From Streptomyces sp. NBC_01460 (GTDB lineage: Bacteria; Actinomycetota; Actinomycetes; Streptomycetales; Streptomycetaceae), in the NCBI RefSeq assembly GCF_036227405.1, contig NZ_CP109473.1, positions 7,936,001-8,000,000 on the forward strand: 64,000 nt of DNA. The letters are read 5' to 3'. Within the stretch, counting starts at the first letter, position 1, and each line of letters begins with the position of its first letter. The notes under the pieces are model-generated. The model saw only the letters and a program-made list of their open reading frames with translations. It ran no database searches and was not told where the DNA came from. Positions 8,334-17,109 of the stretch are shown piece by piece. Made by a program: the position numbers and the translations under genes.

Positions 8334-9212
8334 TCAGCGCAGCGAATGGTCGTAAAAGCCGCGACCGGCTTTGCGTCCCAGATGTCCGGCCTCAACCATG
8401 CGTGACAACAGGGGCGGCGGTGCGTACAGAGGCTCCTTGAATTCCGCGTACAGGGACTCGGCGATGGCCAGTGTGGTGTCCAGCCCGATGTGATCGGCCA
8501 ATTGGAGCGGCCCCATGGGATGGGCGCAGCCGCGGACCATGCCGTCGTCGATGTCTTGCGCCAAGGCGAATCCGGACTCGAACATCCGGATGGCGGAGAG
8601 CAGGTAGGGGATGAGAAGGGCATTGACGACGAAGCTGGCCCGGTCCTGCGAGACGACGACACGGCGTCCCAGAACGTCAGCGGCGAAGTGGTGGAGGCGC
8701 TGCCACGCTGTGTCGTCCGTTTTCAGGGTCGGAACGAGTTCGACCAGGTCGAGTACCGGTGCGGGACTGAAGAAGTGCAGCCCCATGACCTGACCGGGCC
8801 GGGTGGTGGCGGAGGCAAGCTTCATGATGGGGATCGACGAGGTGTTGGAGGTCATCAGCGCGTCGGGCTGAACCATGATTCTGTCCAGCGTCGAAAAGAT
8901 GCCGAGCTTCATCTCCGCGTTCTCGGGCGCGGCCTCCACGGCCAGGTCTCGGTCGGCGAAGGCGTCGAGGTCGGTGGTGAAGCTGAGCGCATCGAGTGCG
9001 TTGTCGCGTTCTTGGGCGGTGAGTTTGCCACGGTCCGTGGCTTTGCCCAGTGACTGCTCCACACGGTTGCGGCCGGCTGCCAGGGCCTCCGTTGTCACTT
9101 CGTACACCAACGTGTCGAGCCCTGCCCTTGCGCATACTTCCGCGATGCCGGAACCCATGAGCCCGCAGCCGATCACACCGACCTTGCTGATGTCCTGAGG
9201 AGTGGTGCTCAT
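8334..9212 (-). CDS. 3-hydroxyacyl-CoA (3-hydroxybutyryl-CoA) dehydrogenase
   Basis: This 292-residue protein has the two-domain layout of FadB2/Hbd-type dehydrogenases. The NAD-binding motif VGVIGCGLMGSGIAEV is near residue 11, and NTSSIPI and GLHFFSPAP (with the family's catalytic-region His) are present. A C-terminal helical domain with ADHIGLDT and GRKAGRGFYDH follows. It interconverts 3-hydroxyacyl-CoA and 3-oxoacyl-CoA. The gene overlaps the acyl-CoA dehydrogenase by an ATGA junction and lies at the end of the leftward operon that includes acetoacetyl-CoA synthetase, so it may reduce acetoacetyl-CoA or serve beta-oxidation of ring-derived acids. Confidence 0.93.
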   Translation of the reverse strand: MSTTPQDISKVGVIGCGLMGSGIAEVCARAGLDTLVYEVTTEALAAGRNRVEQSLGKATDRGKLTAQERDNALDALSFTTDLDAFADRDLAVEAAPENAEMKLGIFSTLDRIMVQPDALMTSNTSSIPIMKLASATTRPGQVMGLHFFSPAPVLDLVELVPTLKTDDTAWQRLHHFAADVLGRRVVVSQDRASFVVNALLIPYLLSAIRMFESGFALAQDIDDGMVRGCAHPMGPLQLADHIGLDTTLAIAESLYAEFKEPLYAPPPLLSRMVEAGHLGRKAGRGFYDHSLR

Positions 9213-10375
9213 CGCTTGGCTCCGTCGGACGGCAGGTTGCGGGCCATGACGATGCGCTGGACCTGGTTGGTGCCCTCGTAGATCTGGGTGATCTTGGCGT
9301 CGCGCATCATGCGCTCGACGGGGTAGTCGCGGGTGTAGCCGTAGCCGCCGAGGAGCTGGACGGCGTCGGTGGTGACCTCCATGGCGACGTCGGAGGCGAA
9401 GCACTTGGCCGCGGCGCCGAAGAAGGTCAGGTCGCCGTCGAGGCGCTCGGACTTGGCGGCGGCGCTGTAGGTGAGCTGGCGGGCGGCCTCCAGCTTCATG
9501 GCCATGTCGGCGAGCATGAACTGGATGCCCTGGAAGTCGCCGATCGGCTTGCCGAACTGCTTGCGCTCCTGGACGTAGCCCTTGGCGTAGTCGAGGGCGC
9601 CCTGGGCGATGCCGAGTGCCTGGGCCGCGATCGTGATGCGGGTGTGGTCCAGGGTCTTCATCGCGGTGGCGAAGCCGGTGCCCTCCTCGCCGATCATGCG
9701 GTCGGCGGGGATGCGGACGTTGTCGAGGTAGACCTCGCGCGTCGGGGAGCCCTTGATGCCGAGCTTCTTCTCCGGGGCGCCGAAGGAGACGCCCTCGTCG
9801 GACTTCTCGACGACGAACGCCGAGATGCCCTTGGAGCGCTTCGTCGGGTCGGTGACGGCCATGACCGTGTAGTACTCGGACTCGCCCGCGTTGGTGATCC
9901 AGCGCTTGACGCCGTTGAGGACCCAGAAGTCGCCGTCGCGCACGGCCTTGGTCTTCATGCCGGCCGCGTCGGAGCCGGCGTCCGGCTCGGACAGGGCGTA
10001 CGAGAACATCGCGTCGCCCTTGGCGAGCGGGCCCAGGTACTTCTTCTTCAGGTCCTCGGAGCCGGAGAGGATCACCGGGAGCGAGCCCAGCTTGTTCACG
10101 GCCGGGATCAGGGAGGACGACGCGCAGACGCGGGCCACCTCCTCGATCACGATGACCGTGGCGAGCGCGTCGGCTCCCGCGCCGCCGTACTCCTCCGGGA
10201 CGTGGACCGCGTGCAGGTCCGAGGCGACCAGCGCGTCCAGCGCCTCCCGCGGGAAGCGCGCCTCCTCGTCCACCGCGGCGGCGTGCGGGGCGATCTTCGC
10301 CTCGGCGAGCGAACGGATCGTCTCACGGAGCATCTCGTGCTCCTCGGCCGGACGGTACAGGTCGAAATTAGTCAT
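9209..10375 (-). CDS. acyl-CoA dehydrogenase
   Basis: This 388-residue flavoprotein is a complete acyl-CoA dehydrogenase. It has the FAD-contacting MFSYALSEPDAGSDAAGMKTKA block, WITNAG, an arginine-containing RKQFGKPI motif, and a C-terminal QLLGGYGYTRDYPVERMMRDAKI segment ending in QIYEGTNQVQR. The catalytic Glu is probably the one in YEGTNQ. GAAGGA precedes the ATG at 10375. It looks very like the conserved housekeeping acyl-CoA dehydrogenases of streptomycetes acting on short or branched acyl-CoAs. Here it is coupled to a 3-hydroxyacyl-CoA dehydrogenase, and 217 bases separate it from the upstream acetoacetyl-CoA synthetase, so it may have its own promoter. Confidence 0.93.
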   Translation of the reverse strand: MTNFDLYRPAEEHEMLRETIRSLAEAKIAPHAAAVDEEARFPREALDALVASDLHAVHVPEEYGGAGADALATVIVIEEVARVCASSSLIPAVNKLGSLPVILSGSEDLKKKYLGPLAKGDAMFSYALSEPDAGSDAAGMKTKAVRDGDFWVLNGVKRWITNAGESEYYTVMAVTDPTKRSKGISAFVVEKSDEGVSFGAPEKKLGIKGSPTREVYLDNVRIPADRMIGEEGTGFATAMKTLDHTRITIAAQALGIAQGALDYAKGYVQERKQFGKPIGDFQGIQFMLADMAMKLEAARQLTYSAAAKSERLDGDLTFFGAAAKCFASDVAMEVTTDAVQLLGGYGYTRDYPVERMMRDAKITQIYEGTNQVQRIVMARNLPSDGAKR

Positions 10376-10592
10376 GTTTCCTTCGGTCGTTCGTCCAGCG
10401 GAGTGTGCACCGGGGAGCGGAGACGCGGCCCGGTATGGGCGTGGGTTGGCGTGCGGCGCCGGAGGCAGCGCCGCACGCCGGCCGGGCCTGTGTGGCGGCT
10501 GAGGCGATCGGGTCGGGCACACCCTCGAGTGCTCGATCTGCGGAGTGTGCGGCTCCGCATGACTCGCCTCGCGCGCCACACCGGCCCGGTGT

Positions 10593-12596
10593 CTATGGGC
10601 GGACGCCCGTCGATGTGGTGTCCGCGGAGGGCCGTGCGAACCGGGCGAAGTACTCCAGCGCCGAGATGTCGTCGACGGCTTCACGGCCGGCGACCTGACC
10701 GATGGCAGCCCCCTGCAGCAGGCGTTTGACGGGGACTTCCAGTTTCTTGCCCGTCCGGGTGTGCGGCAGGGCCGGCACCTCGATGATGGTGTCGGGGACG
10801 TGCCTGGGCGAGGCGTGGGTGCGGACGGCGATTCTGATGGTGTCGCGCAGGTCCTCGTCGAGTACGTGGCCGGGCTCCAGGACCACGAACAGGGGCATCC
10901 AGTAGCTGCCGTCCGGGAGTTCGGCGCCGATGACGAGGCTTTCGCGGATGCCGGGCAGCTCATCCACGACGGCGTAGATGTCGGCGCTGCCGAGCCGTAC
11001 TCCGTGCCGGTTGAGGGTGGAGTCGGAGCGGCCCGAGACGATGATGCTGCCGTGCGGGGTGCGGGTCATCCAGTCGCCGTGCCGCCAGACACCGGGGTAG
11101 GAGCCAAAGTACGCCTGGTGGTAGCGGGTGCCGTCGGGGTCGTTCCAGAAGTGGATCGGCATGGAAGGCATGGGCCGGGTGACGACGAGTTCACCGACTT
11201 CTCCGGTGACGGGGCGGCCATGGCTGTCGAAGGCGTTCAGTGCGACGCCGAGCATGGGGGCGGAGATCTCGCCTGGCCACACCGGTGTGTTGGGGGCGCT
11301 GCCGGCGAAGCCGCTGACGATGTCGGTGCCGCCACTGGTCGAGGCGACCTGGATTCGGGAGCCCACGTGGTCACGGACCCAGTAGTACGACTGGGAAGGC
11401 AGGGGCGCGCCGGTGGAGCCGAGCACGCGCAGGGCGGACAGCTCCAGGTCGCGTCCGGGCACGAGGCCGGCCTTGGCTGAGCTCTGCAGGTAGCCCGGAC
11501 TGACGCCCAGGACGGTGGTCCGGTGTTCGGCGGCCAGTTCCCACAGGCGTGCAGGACCGGGGTGGGCCGGGCTTCCGTCGTAGAGCACGACGGTCGCGCC
11601 CACCAGGAGGCCGGAGACGACCAGGTTCCACATCATCCAGTTGGTGGTGGTGTACCAGAGGAAGCGGTCCCCGGGCCCGAGGTCGAGGTGCAGGCCGAGG
11701 AGTTTGTGGTGGTCGAGCAGAACACCGCCGTGACCGTGGACGATGCCCTTGGGGTTCCCGGTGGTGCCGGAGGAGAAGAGAACCCACAGCGGTGCGTCGA
11801 ACGGGACCTGCTCGAAGTCACACTCCGCGGGGTCGGCGAGGGCGTCGTCCCAGCTCACCGCAGACCGGTGGGGCAAGATGGGCAGGCCGAGGTTCGGCAC
11901 CTGCACGGTGACGCGGACGGACGGAAGCGCGGCGCGCAGTGCGGCGGATTCCGCGCGGCGGTCGTGTCCGCGGCCGTTCCATCGGTATCCGTCGGCGGCG
12001 AAGAGAACGGCTGGTTCGAGCTGCGCGAAACGAGTGGCTGCGCCCTCGGCGCCGTAGTCCTGGCCGCAGGCCGACCAGATCGCGCCGATGGAGGCAGAGG
12101 CCAGGAACGCCACGACGGCATGACGGGAGTTGGGCAGGTAGCCGACCACACGGTCCCCGGCGGTGACTCCCTGACGGCGCAGCCACGCTGCCAGTGCGCC
12201 GACCTGGCTGCGCAGTTCGGCCCAGGTGATGTGCTGGGTCGTGCCGTTCTCGTCGACCGATATCAGCGCAGTGCCGGTGGGATCGTCCGTACGCAGGGCG
12301 TGCTCGGCGTAGTTCAGTCGGCCGCCGGGGAACCAGCGGGTGGCCGGCATCGGCGCGTCGTCGAGGACCCGGTCCCATGTGCCGGTCATCCGGACGTCGA
12401 AGAACTCGCTGACGGCCGCCCAGAAACCAGGCAGGTCCTCGACCGACCACGCCCAGAGGGACTGGTAGTCGGTGTGGGCGACGCCAGTGCGCCGGGCGAC
12501 GAAGTCGGTGAAACGAGCGATGCGTGAGCCGGCGGTTACCGACGTGTCGGGCACCCAGATCGGCTCGCCGGACGTGGCCGTGTGCGACGTGGTCAT
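10593..12596 (-). CDS. aacS: acetoacetyl-CoA synthetase
   Basis: This 667-residue adenylate-forming enzyme matches acetoacetate-CoA ligases in length and in the N-terminal region (family-typical W.P...... then FPGGRLNYAEH). The ATP motif FSSGTTGNPKGIVHGHGG is near residue 275, a GRSDSTLNRHGVRLGSADIY block near 540, and the C-terminal catalytic lysine is in HTRTGKKLEVPVK. It activates acetoacetate to acetoacetyl-CoA. Its ATG overlaps the stop of the upstream hydroxylase (ATGA), placing it inside an aromatic ring-cleavage operon. That implies that acetoacetate, or a close 3-oxoacid, is an end product of the pathway. Propionyl- or acetyl-CoA synthetase is less likely from the N-terminal sequence. 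Confidence 0.92.
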   Translation of the reverse strand: MTTSHTATSGEPIWVPDTSVTAGSRIARFTDFVARRTGVAHTDYQSLWAWSVEDLPGFWAAVSEFFDVRMTGTWDRVLDDAPMPATRWFPGGRLNYAEHALRTDDPTGTALISVDENGTTQHITWAELRSQVGALAAWLRRQGVTAGDRVVGYLPNSRHAVVAFLASASIGAIWSACGQDYGAEGAATRFAQLEPAVLFAADGYRWNGRGHDRRAESAALRAALPSVRVTVQVPNLGLPILPHRSAVSWDDALADPAECDFEQVPFDAPLWVLFSSGTTGNPKGIVHGHGGVLLDHHKLLGLHLDLGPGDRFLWYTTTNWMMWNLVVSGLLVGATVVLYDGSPAHPGPARLWELAAEHRTTVLGVSPGYLQSSAKAGLVPGRDLELSALRVLGSTGAPLPSQSYYWVRDHVGSRIQVASTSGGTDIVSGFAGSAPNTPVWPGEISAPMLGVALNAFDSHGRPVTGEVGELVVTRPMPSMPIHFWNDPDGTRYHQAYFGSYPGVWRHGDWMTRTPHGSIIVSGRSDSTLNRHGVRLGSADIYAVVDELPGIRESLVIGAELPDGSYWMPLFVVLEPGHVLDEDLRDTIRIAVRTHASPRHVPDTIIEVPALPHTRTGKKLEVPVKRLLQGAAIGQVAGREAVDDISALEYFARFARPSADTTSTGVRP

Positions 12597-14230
12597 GACT
12601 CACCTCCAGCGGTGACGACGGGAGTGGGGGATGGGACGGCACTGGTGGAGGAGCGGGGCGATACCAGTTGCTTCTCCAGGTCGTCGACGAGCCGGGCGAG
12701 GCCCTCTGGTGTCGCGGCGGTGCCGAAGAGGTAGTGATCGGGGCGGATCACCACGCCTGCCTGCCTCGCTACGGCGAGGTGGGGGAGGTAGAAGCCGTCC
12801 AGGTCGACGGCGGCCACCTCCTCGTCGGCGTGTGCCCCCGGCGGTGTCAGGTGCAGAAGGTGCGCCCTGATGCTTTTCAGGAAGGCCAGTTGGCGTGCGG
12901 ACAGCATCGTGCGGGGGTCGGTGGCGGAGGCGACGACGAAACCGCGGCCGACCACTCCGTTGAGCAGGCCGACGCGCCCGCGGTACGAGATACGTGCCTG
13001 CCGGCTCAGCAGCCCTGCGGTTCCCGCTTCGCCGCAGGCGATGAGCCCGTTGCTCAGCACGGTCGGGGGCAGCGGCGGCAGGGCCCGTTCCGGGTCGGCT
13101 CCATGACTGATCATGTGAGCGTCCCGCATGGCTGCGTCGCCCGGGTCCGTGACGCAGATGACCTTGCCGAGCTCGACGGACATCCCGATGGCGTGCTGGA
13201 CGTGGGCGCTGCGCTCGGTGCCGTAGGTGTCCAGGAGGGCCGGGGCTGCGGCGCCGCGCAGGACCAGGTCCAGTTTGAAGGTGAGGTTGGCCGCGTCCCG
13301 GATGCCGGAGCACATGCCCTGGCCTGCGAACGGCGGCATCAGGTGGGCCGAGTCGCCGGCCAGCAGCAGGCGACCGGTACGCCAGGTGTCGGCCCACTGG
13401 GCCTGGAACGTATAGACGGCATGCCGCTCCAGGTCGCACGTCTCCGGGGTCATTCCGAAGGGCGCGAGCAGCCGCCAGGCGGCGGATTCGGTGTCGAGTT
13501 CCTCCACCGACTCACCGGGCATGCGCATGAACTCCCAGCGCCGTCGGCCCGGCCCGCCCGACACCACGGTCGTGGGCCGCTGCGGATCGCAGATCTGCAG
13601 GTTGACGGGGTCCCACGTACGCGGGATACGGGGGCGGATGTCGACGATGAGCCAGTCGTAGAAGAAGCCGAGGTCCGTCATGCGGGTGGGCATGTGGGCG
13701 CGTACGAAGCTGTTGGCTCCGTCCGCGCCCACGACCCAGTCGGCGCTCAGTTCGTGCTGTCGACCGGTGGTGTCCCGGGCGGTCAGGGTGACGTCCCTTT
13801 CGGTCTCGACCAGACCGACGGCCTCGTGACCGCGCAGGACCGACACGTTCGGATGCGTCTCGAGGGCCTCGGCCAGCGCCGTCTCCAGGTCCGGCTGGTA
13901 CGTCATGGAGGCGCGCGGCCAGCCGGACGGCCCAGGGCCCGACCAGTCGAACGTCAGCAGAGGGGTGCCGTCCGCGTTGCGCCATTCATAGGTGTCGGCC
14001 GGTTCCGACAGTGTGCCCAGCCGATCACCGATTCCCGCGTCGGCGAGCAGTCGGGCGACCTCGTCGTCGAAGTGCACGGCGCGCGGCAGAGGGTAGGGGC
14101 TGGGCCACTGTTCCAGGATGGTGACCTGCCACCCGTCCCGGGCCAGGAAAAGAGCGGTGGCCAGGCCAACCGGGCCGGCTCCGACGACCAGGACGTCGCT
14201 GCGGCTGTGACGGCCGATGGGCTGGTGCAT
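12593..14230 (-). CDS. MhpA-like FAD-dependent aromatic hydroxylase (second complete copy)
   Basis: This 545-residue class A flavoprotein monooxygenase is related to, but clearly different from, the one at 4581. It has the Rossmann motif DVLVVGAGPVGLATALF at about 11-27, VGADGANSFVR near 170, and RLLLAGDSAHLMPPFAGQGMCSG near 290. The ATG at 14230 lies 12 bases after the extradiol dioxygenase gene, and the 3' end overlaps the acetoacetyl-CoA synthetase start. This placement directly beside a ring-cleavage dioxygenase suggests it makes the catechol-type substrate of that enzyme. An in-frame extension upstream is not family-like. Substrate not identifiable from sequence. Confidence 0.9.
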   Translation of the reverse strand: MHQPIGRHSRSDVLVVGAGPVGLATALFLARDGWQVTILEQWPSPYPLPRAVHFDDEVARLLADAGIGDRLGTLSEPADTYEWRNADGTPLLTFDWSGPGPSGWPRASMTYQPDLETALAEALETHPNVSVLRGHEAVGLVETERDVTLTARDTTGRQHELSADWVVGADGANSFVRAHMPTRMTDLGFFYDWLIVDIRPRIPRTWDPVNLQICDPQRPTTVVSGGPGRRRWEFMRMPGESVEELDTESAAWRLLAPFGMTPETCDLERHAVYTFQAQWADTWRTGRLLLAGDSAHLMPPFAGQGMCSGIRDAANLTFKLDLVLRGAAAPALLDTYGTERSAHVQHAIGMSVELGKVICVTDPGDAAMRDAHMISHGADPERALPPLPPTVLSNGLIACGEAGTAGLLSRQARISYRGRVGLLNGVVGRGFVVASATDPRTMLSARQLAFLKSIRAHLLHLTPPGAHADEEVAAVDLDGFYLPHLAVARQAGVVIRPDHYLFGTAATPEGLARLVDDLEKQLVSPRSSTSAVPSPTPVVTAGGES

Positions 14231-14241
14231 GGTGCTCGTCC

Positions 14242-15201
14242 TCACTCGGTCGGTGCGTGAGCGCCGGTCATCAAAGCTGCCAGGTCCTCCGGTGCGAGGA
14301 ACGACGGGGGAGGAGGCGGGCCCCAGGCGTACAGCGACTTCATGCCCTCGAAGACGCCGGGCTTCCAGAGGGCGTCGTCGACGATGCAGTCGAGGTCGGA
14401 GTAGTACTCCGAGAAGGTCCCGGCCGGGTCCTTGAGGTACCAGAAGAAGTTCGACCCGATGTAATGGCGTCCGAGCCCCCAGGTGTGCCGGTCGGGATCC
14501 GCCTCCAGCATGGTGGTGGCGCCGCGGCCGATCTCGTCGACGTCGTCGACCTGCCACGAGGTGTGGTGCAGGAAGGCGACCGGCGCCTGCTGCACCAGCA
14601 CGTTGTGATGGTCGCTGGAGCAGCGCATGAACGCGGCCAGGCCCTTGACGGTGTCACTGACCTTGAACCCCAGCCCCTGCTGGAAGAAGCGCTGGGAGGT
14701 CTCCTGGTCCGTGGACCCGAGGACCACGTGCCCGAGCTTGCGCGGTCGCACCGGTCCCTCGCGCAGGATGCCCGGAGCGCGGTGCCCGAGTCGGGCGTCG
14801 GCGCCCGGGGCGTTGTACAGGGGTGTCGGCGCGGGTGTCTGCCGAAGACGCGGGGCGAGTTCCACACGTACGAGGACCTCGGTGCCCGGATCCACGGCGG
14901 TCACGCTGTCGGCTGTGCGGTGGACGGGTACGTCCAGCCCGGTGAGCGAGGCGGAGACCCGGTCCAGGTCGTCGGGGTCGTCGGCACCCACGCCGAGTTC
15001 GACGAGGCGGCGCCTGGGGGAGTGCACGATGCGCAACTGCTCGCCGCCGTCGGCGGTCGACAAGGTGTGCGAGGGCTGCGGTGCGGTGGCGTCGCCCGTA
15101 GGGCTGCCCGCGGGCGTGAGGCCGAAGTCGGCATAGTAGGCGGCCGTCTGCCTGACGTTCGGCACGCCCATGACGATCTGGGTCAGTCGGTGCAGTGACA
15201 T
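14242..15201 (-). CDS. type I extradiol ring-cleavage dioxygenase (VOC superfamily)
   Basis: This 319-residue protein has two VOC modules, as in catechol 2,3-dioxygenase and BphC-type enzymes. The C-terminal module keeps the Fe(II) triad: His in KLGHVVLGS (near 155), His in AFLHHTSWQVDD (near 211) and Glu in GTFSEYYSD (near 264). These enzymes insert O2 next to vicinal hydroxyls and open the ring (meta cleavage). It is encoded between the FAH-family hydrolase (90 bases upstream) and the aromatic hydroxylase (12 bases downstream), a typical catabolic order. The N-terminal module has lost clear metal ligands, as normal for the type I family. High confidence in the family; the catechol substrate is unknown. 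Confidence 0.9.
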   Translation of the reverse strand: MSLHRLTQIVMGVPNVRQTAAYYADFGLTPAGSPTGDATAPQPSHTLSTADGGEQLRIVHSPRRRLVELGVGADDPDDLDRVSASLTGLDVPVHRTADSVTAVDPGTEVLVRVELAPRLRQTPAPTPLYNAPGADARLGHRAPGILREGPVRPRKLGHVVLGSTDQETSQRFFQQGLGFKVSDTVKGLAAFMRCSSDHHNVLVQQAPVAFLHHTSWQVDDVDEIGRGATTMLEADPDRHTWGLGRHYIGSNFFWYLKDPAGTFSEYYSDLDCIVDDALWKPGVFEGMKSLYAWGPPPPPSFLAPEDLAALMTGAHAPTE

Positions 15202-15291
15202 GGTGCGGCTCTTTCGGATCGGCGAGGCGGGATCGGGAAGGTGGACCTGGCACGACCTCGTGCGGCCGTCGTCCTACTGCCTCGCGGTCGG

Positions 15292-16155
15292 TCAGGGGGC
15301 GAGCATCGAGTTGCGCAGGGTCCCGATGCCTTCGATCCAGGTGACCAGGACGTCTCCCGGGGCGAGGAACTTCTGCGGGGTGCGGGCGCCGCCGACGCCG
15401 GCCGGGGTGCCGGTGAAGATCAGGTCTCCGGGCTCCAGCGGGCACACGGCGGACAGGCGGGTGATGAGTTCCGGGATGTCGAAGACCATCTCGGAGGTCC
15501 GGCTCTTCTGCAGAACTTCCCCGCCTTCGAGCCTGCAGCCCAGCTCCAGGTCGTCCGGGTTCGTGAACTCGTCGGTGCTGACGAGCTCCGGGCCGAGCGG
15601 GGCGAAGCCCGGGTAGGACTTGCCGAGAGAGAACTGCGGTGCGGGTCCAGTCAGTTGGAGACGACGTTCGGAGAGGTCCTGGCCCACGGTCAGCCCGGCC
15701 ACGTAGGACCAGGCCGTCTCCCGCGTGGCGTGGTGGCAATGGCGGCCCATGACGGCGACGAGCTCGGCCTCCCAGTCGACAAGTCCTTCAGGGAGGGTGA
15801 CGGTTGCCTCGTGGCCGGTCAGGGACGTGCGGAACTTGGTGAAGACGGCCGGTTCGGTCGGCACGTCCAGCTTCGACTCCGTGATGTGGTCGAGGTAGTT
15901 CAGGCCGACCGCGAAGATCTGGGGGGGCCTGGGAACGGGCGGTCCCCACACCGTGCCGGTGCCCGTGCCGACCGGGGGTGCTGCTGCCGCGTCCGGCGAC
16001 GCCAGGAACTCCCGGGTCCAGGAGGCGAACGCCTCCCAGTCGGCGTAGGCGGCCTGTGCGTCGGGGCCGAAGCGTCCCCGGCTTGCCTCCTCGGCGTCGA
16101 GATAGCCGTTCGGGCCCTTGATGACCAGTCGTCCGTCGAGGTGTGCCAGGCGCAT
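15292..16155 (-). CDS. fumarylacetoacetate hydrolase-family protein
   Basis: This 287-residue FAH-family protein carries the hallmark FAVGLNYLDH block near residue 83, the metal-binding region (EPAVFTKF, then DWEAELVAVMG with Glu ligands) and the C-terminal LEPGDLIFTGTPAGVG. Family members hydrolyse acylpyruvates, isomerise or decarboxylate meta-cleavage products, or cleave fumarylacetoacetate-like diketones. I chose the ATG at 16155 (MRLAHLDG) because GGAG lies eight bases upstream; ATG 16167 would add four residues. It is first in the leftward operon, directly after the divergent GntR operator region, so its probable role is the step after ring opening. Together with acetoacetyl-CoA synthetase downstream, release of acetoacetate is plausible. 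Confidence 0.9.
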   Translation of the reverse strand: MRLAHLDGRLVIKGPNGYLDAEEASRGRFGPDAQAAYADWEAFASWTREFLASPDAAAAPPVGTGTGTVWGPPVPRPPQIFAVGLNYLDHITESKLDVPTEPAVFTKFRTSLTGHEATVTLPEGLVDWEAELVAVMGRHCHHATRETAWSYVAGLTVGQDLSERRLQLTGPAPQFSLGKSYPGFAPLGPELVSTDEFTNPDDLELGCRLEGGEVLQKSRTSEMVFDIPELITRLSAVCPLEPGDLIFTGTPAGVGGARTPQKFLAPGDVLVTWIEGIGTLRNSMLAP

Positions 16156-16212
16156 GAGGTTCTCCATACCGTGCGATGTCGTGCGGGTGTCTGCAGGGCG
16201 AGTCTTGCTTCA

Positions 16213-16236
16213 TAATCTCACGCATGCAAGAGATTA
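16213..16236. promoter_or_regulatory. inverted repeat in divergent gap, likely GntR operator
   Basis: TAATCTC (16213-16219) and GAGATTA (16230-16236) form a perfect 7-base inverted repeat around a 10-base spacer that itself contains GCATGC. It lies midway between the divergent FAH-family gene and the GntR gene. The AT-rich symmetry in a GC-rich genome makes an operator likely. The binding protein (the adjacent GntR) is inferred. Confidence 0.6.
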
Positions 16237-16281
16237 ACGATAATTACCTATGTTGTCGTTTGGCTGCTACGGTGTGTGGTC

Positions 16282-16962
16282 ATGGCTGGTGAGAAGGCAA
16301 CAAGGGGCGGCGTCGTCTACGCGCAGATTCGCGAGGACATCTTCCAGGGGGTGTTCGAGCCGGGGCAGCGGCTGCGGCTGGTGGAGCTGTCCCAGCGTTT
16401 CTCGGTCAGTCAGTCGGTCGTGCGCGAAGCACTCACGCGCCTGTCCGAGCAGGGGCTCGTCCACGCCGCACCGCAGCAGGGCTTCAGCGTGGTCACGGTG
16501 TCGCTGGCGGATCTGAACGAACTGACGGAAGCCAGGGTCGAGATCGAGACGCTCGTCCTGCGCCGGTCGATGGAGCGCGGTGGCATCGAGTGGGAGGCGT
16601 CCGTGGTCGCGGCCCACCACCACCTGGCCGGCACCCCCGGGATACGGGCCGACGGCACCCTGAACAGCGATTGGTTCCCCGTGCACGAGCGCTTCCACCA
16701 GACCCTGCTGGAAGGGTGCGGGAACGCCCGGTTGCTGGCCGCCGCCCTCAGCCTGCGGGACGCGGCCACGCTCTACCGGCGCTGGTCGTGGCCCGTCGGC
16801 CATGACACCGAACGCGACGTCGAAGGCGAACACCAGGCGCTCGTCGATGCCGTGCTGGCCAAGGATGCCGACGCGGCGGCCGCACTGTTGGCCCGGCACA
16901 TCGACCGCACGTCCGAAGCTCTGCGTCTGGTGATCGAGAACGACCCTGCAACGGTGGCGTAG
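16282..16962 (+). CDS. GntR-family (FadR/FCD subfamily) regulator
   Basis: This 226-residue regulator has an N-terminal winged helix (YAQIREDIFQGVFEPGQRLRLVELSQRFSVSQSVVREALTRLSEQGLV, residues 13-60) and an all-helical C-terminal FCD domain. Metal-ligand-type residues include Asp/His in the VHERFHQTLLEGCGN segment and later His residues (EGEHQALVDAV, LARHIDRT). FCD regulators often bind carboxylic acids. ATG 16282 is chosen; GTG 16276 is possible, and no strong ribosome binding site is visible, so the mRNA may be nearly leaderless. It is divergent from the ring-cleavage operon and probably controls it through the repeat at 16213-16236. Confidence 0.9.
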   Translation: MAGEKATRGGVVYAQIREDIFQGVFEPGQRLRLVELSQRFSVSQSVVREALTRLSEQGLVHAAPQQGFSVVTVSLADLNELTEARVEIETLVLRRSMERGGIEWEASVVAAHHHLAGTPGIRADGTLNSDWFPVHERFHQTLLEGCGNARLLAAALSLRDAATLYRRWSWPVGHDTERDVEGEHQALVDAVLAKDADAAAALLARHIDRTSEALRLVIENDPATVA

Positions 16963-17109
16963 TCGCACCGGGCCACGCCCTGCCTGAATGCGGCCGTGCG
17001 GCCCGGACGCGAGGTGCCACGGCCAACGGCACCCCGACCACCGGCAGCCCGGAGACTGCCGACGCGGCAACGCGGCACACACCGCTCTCACGACGGCAAG
17101 GACGACGTC

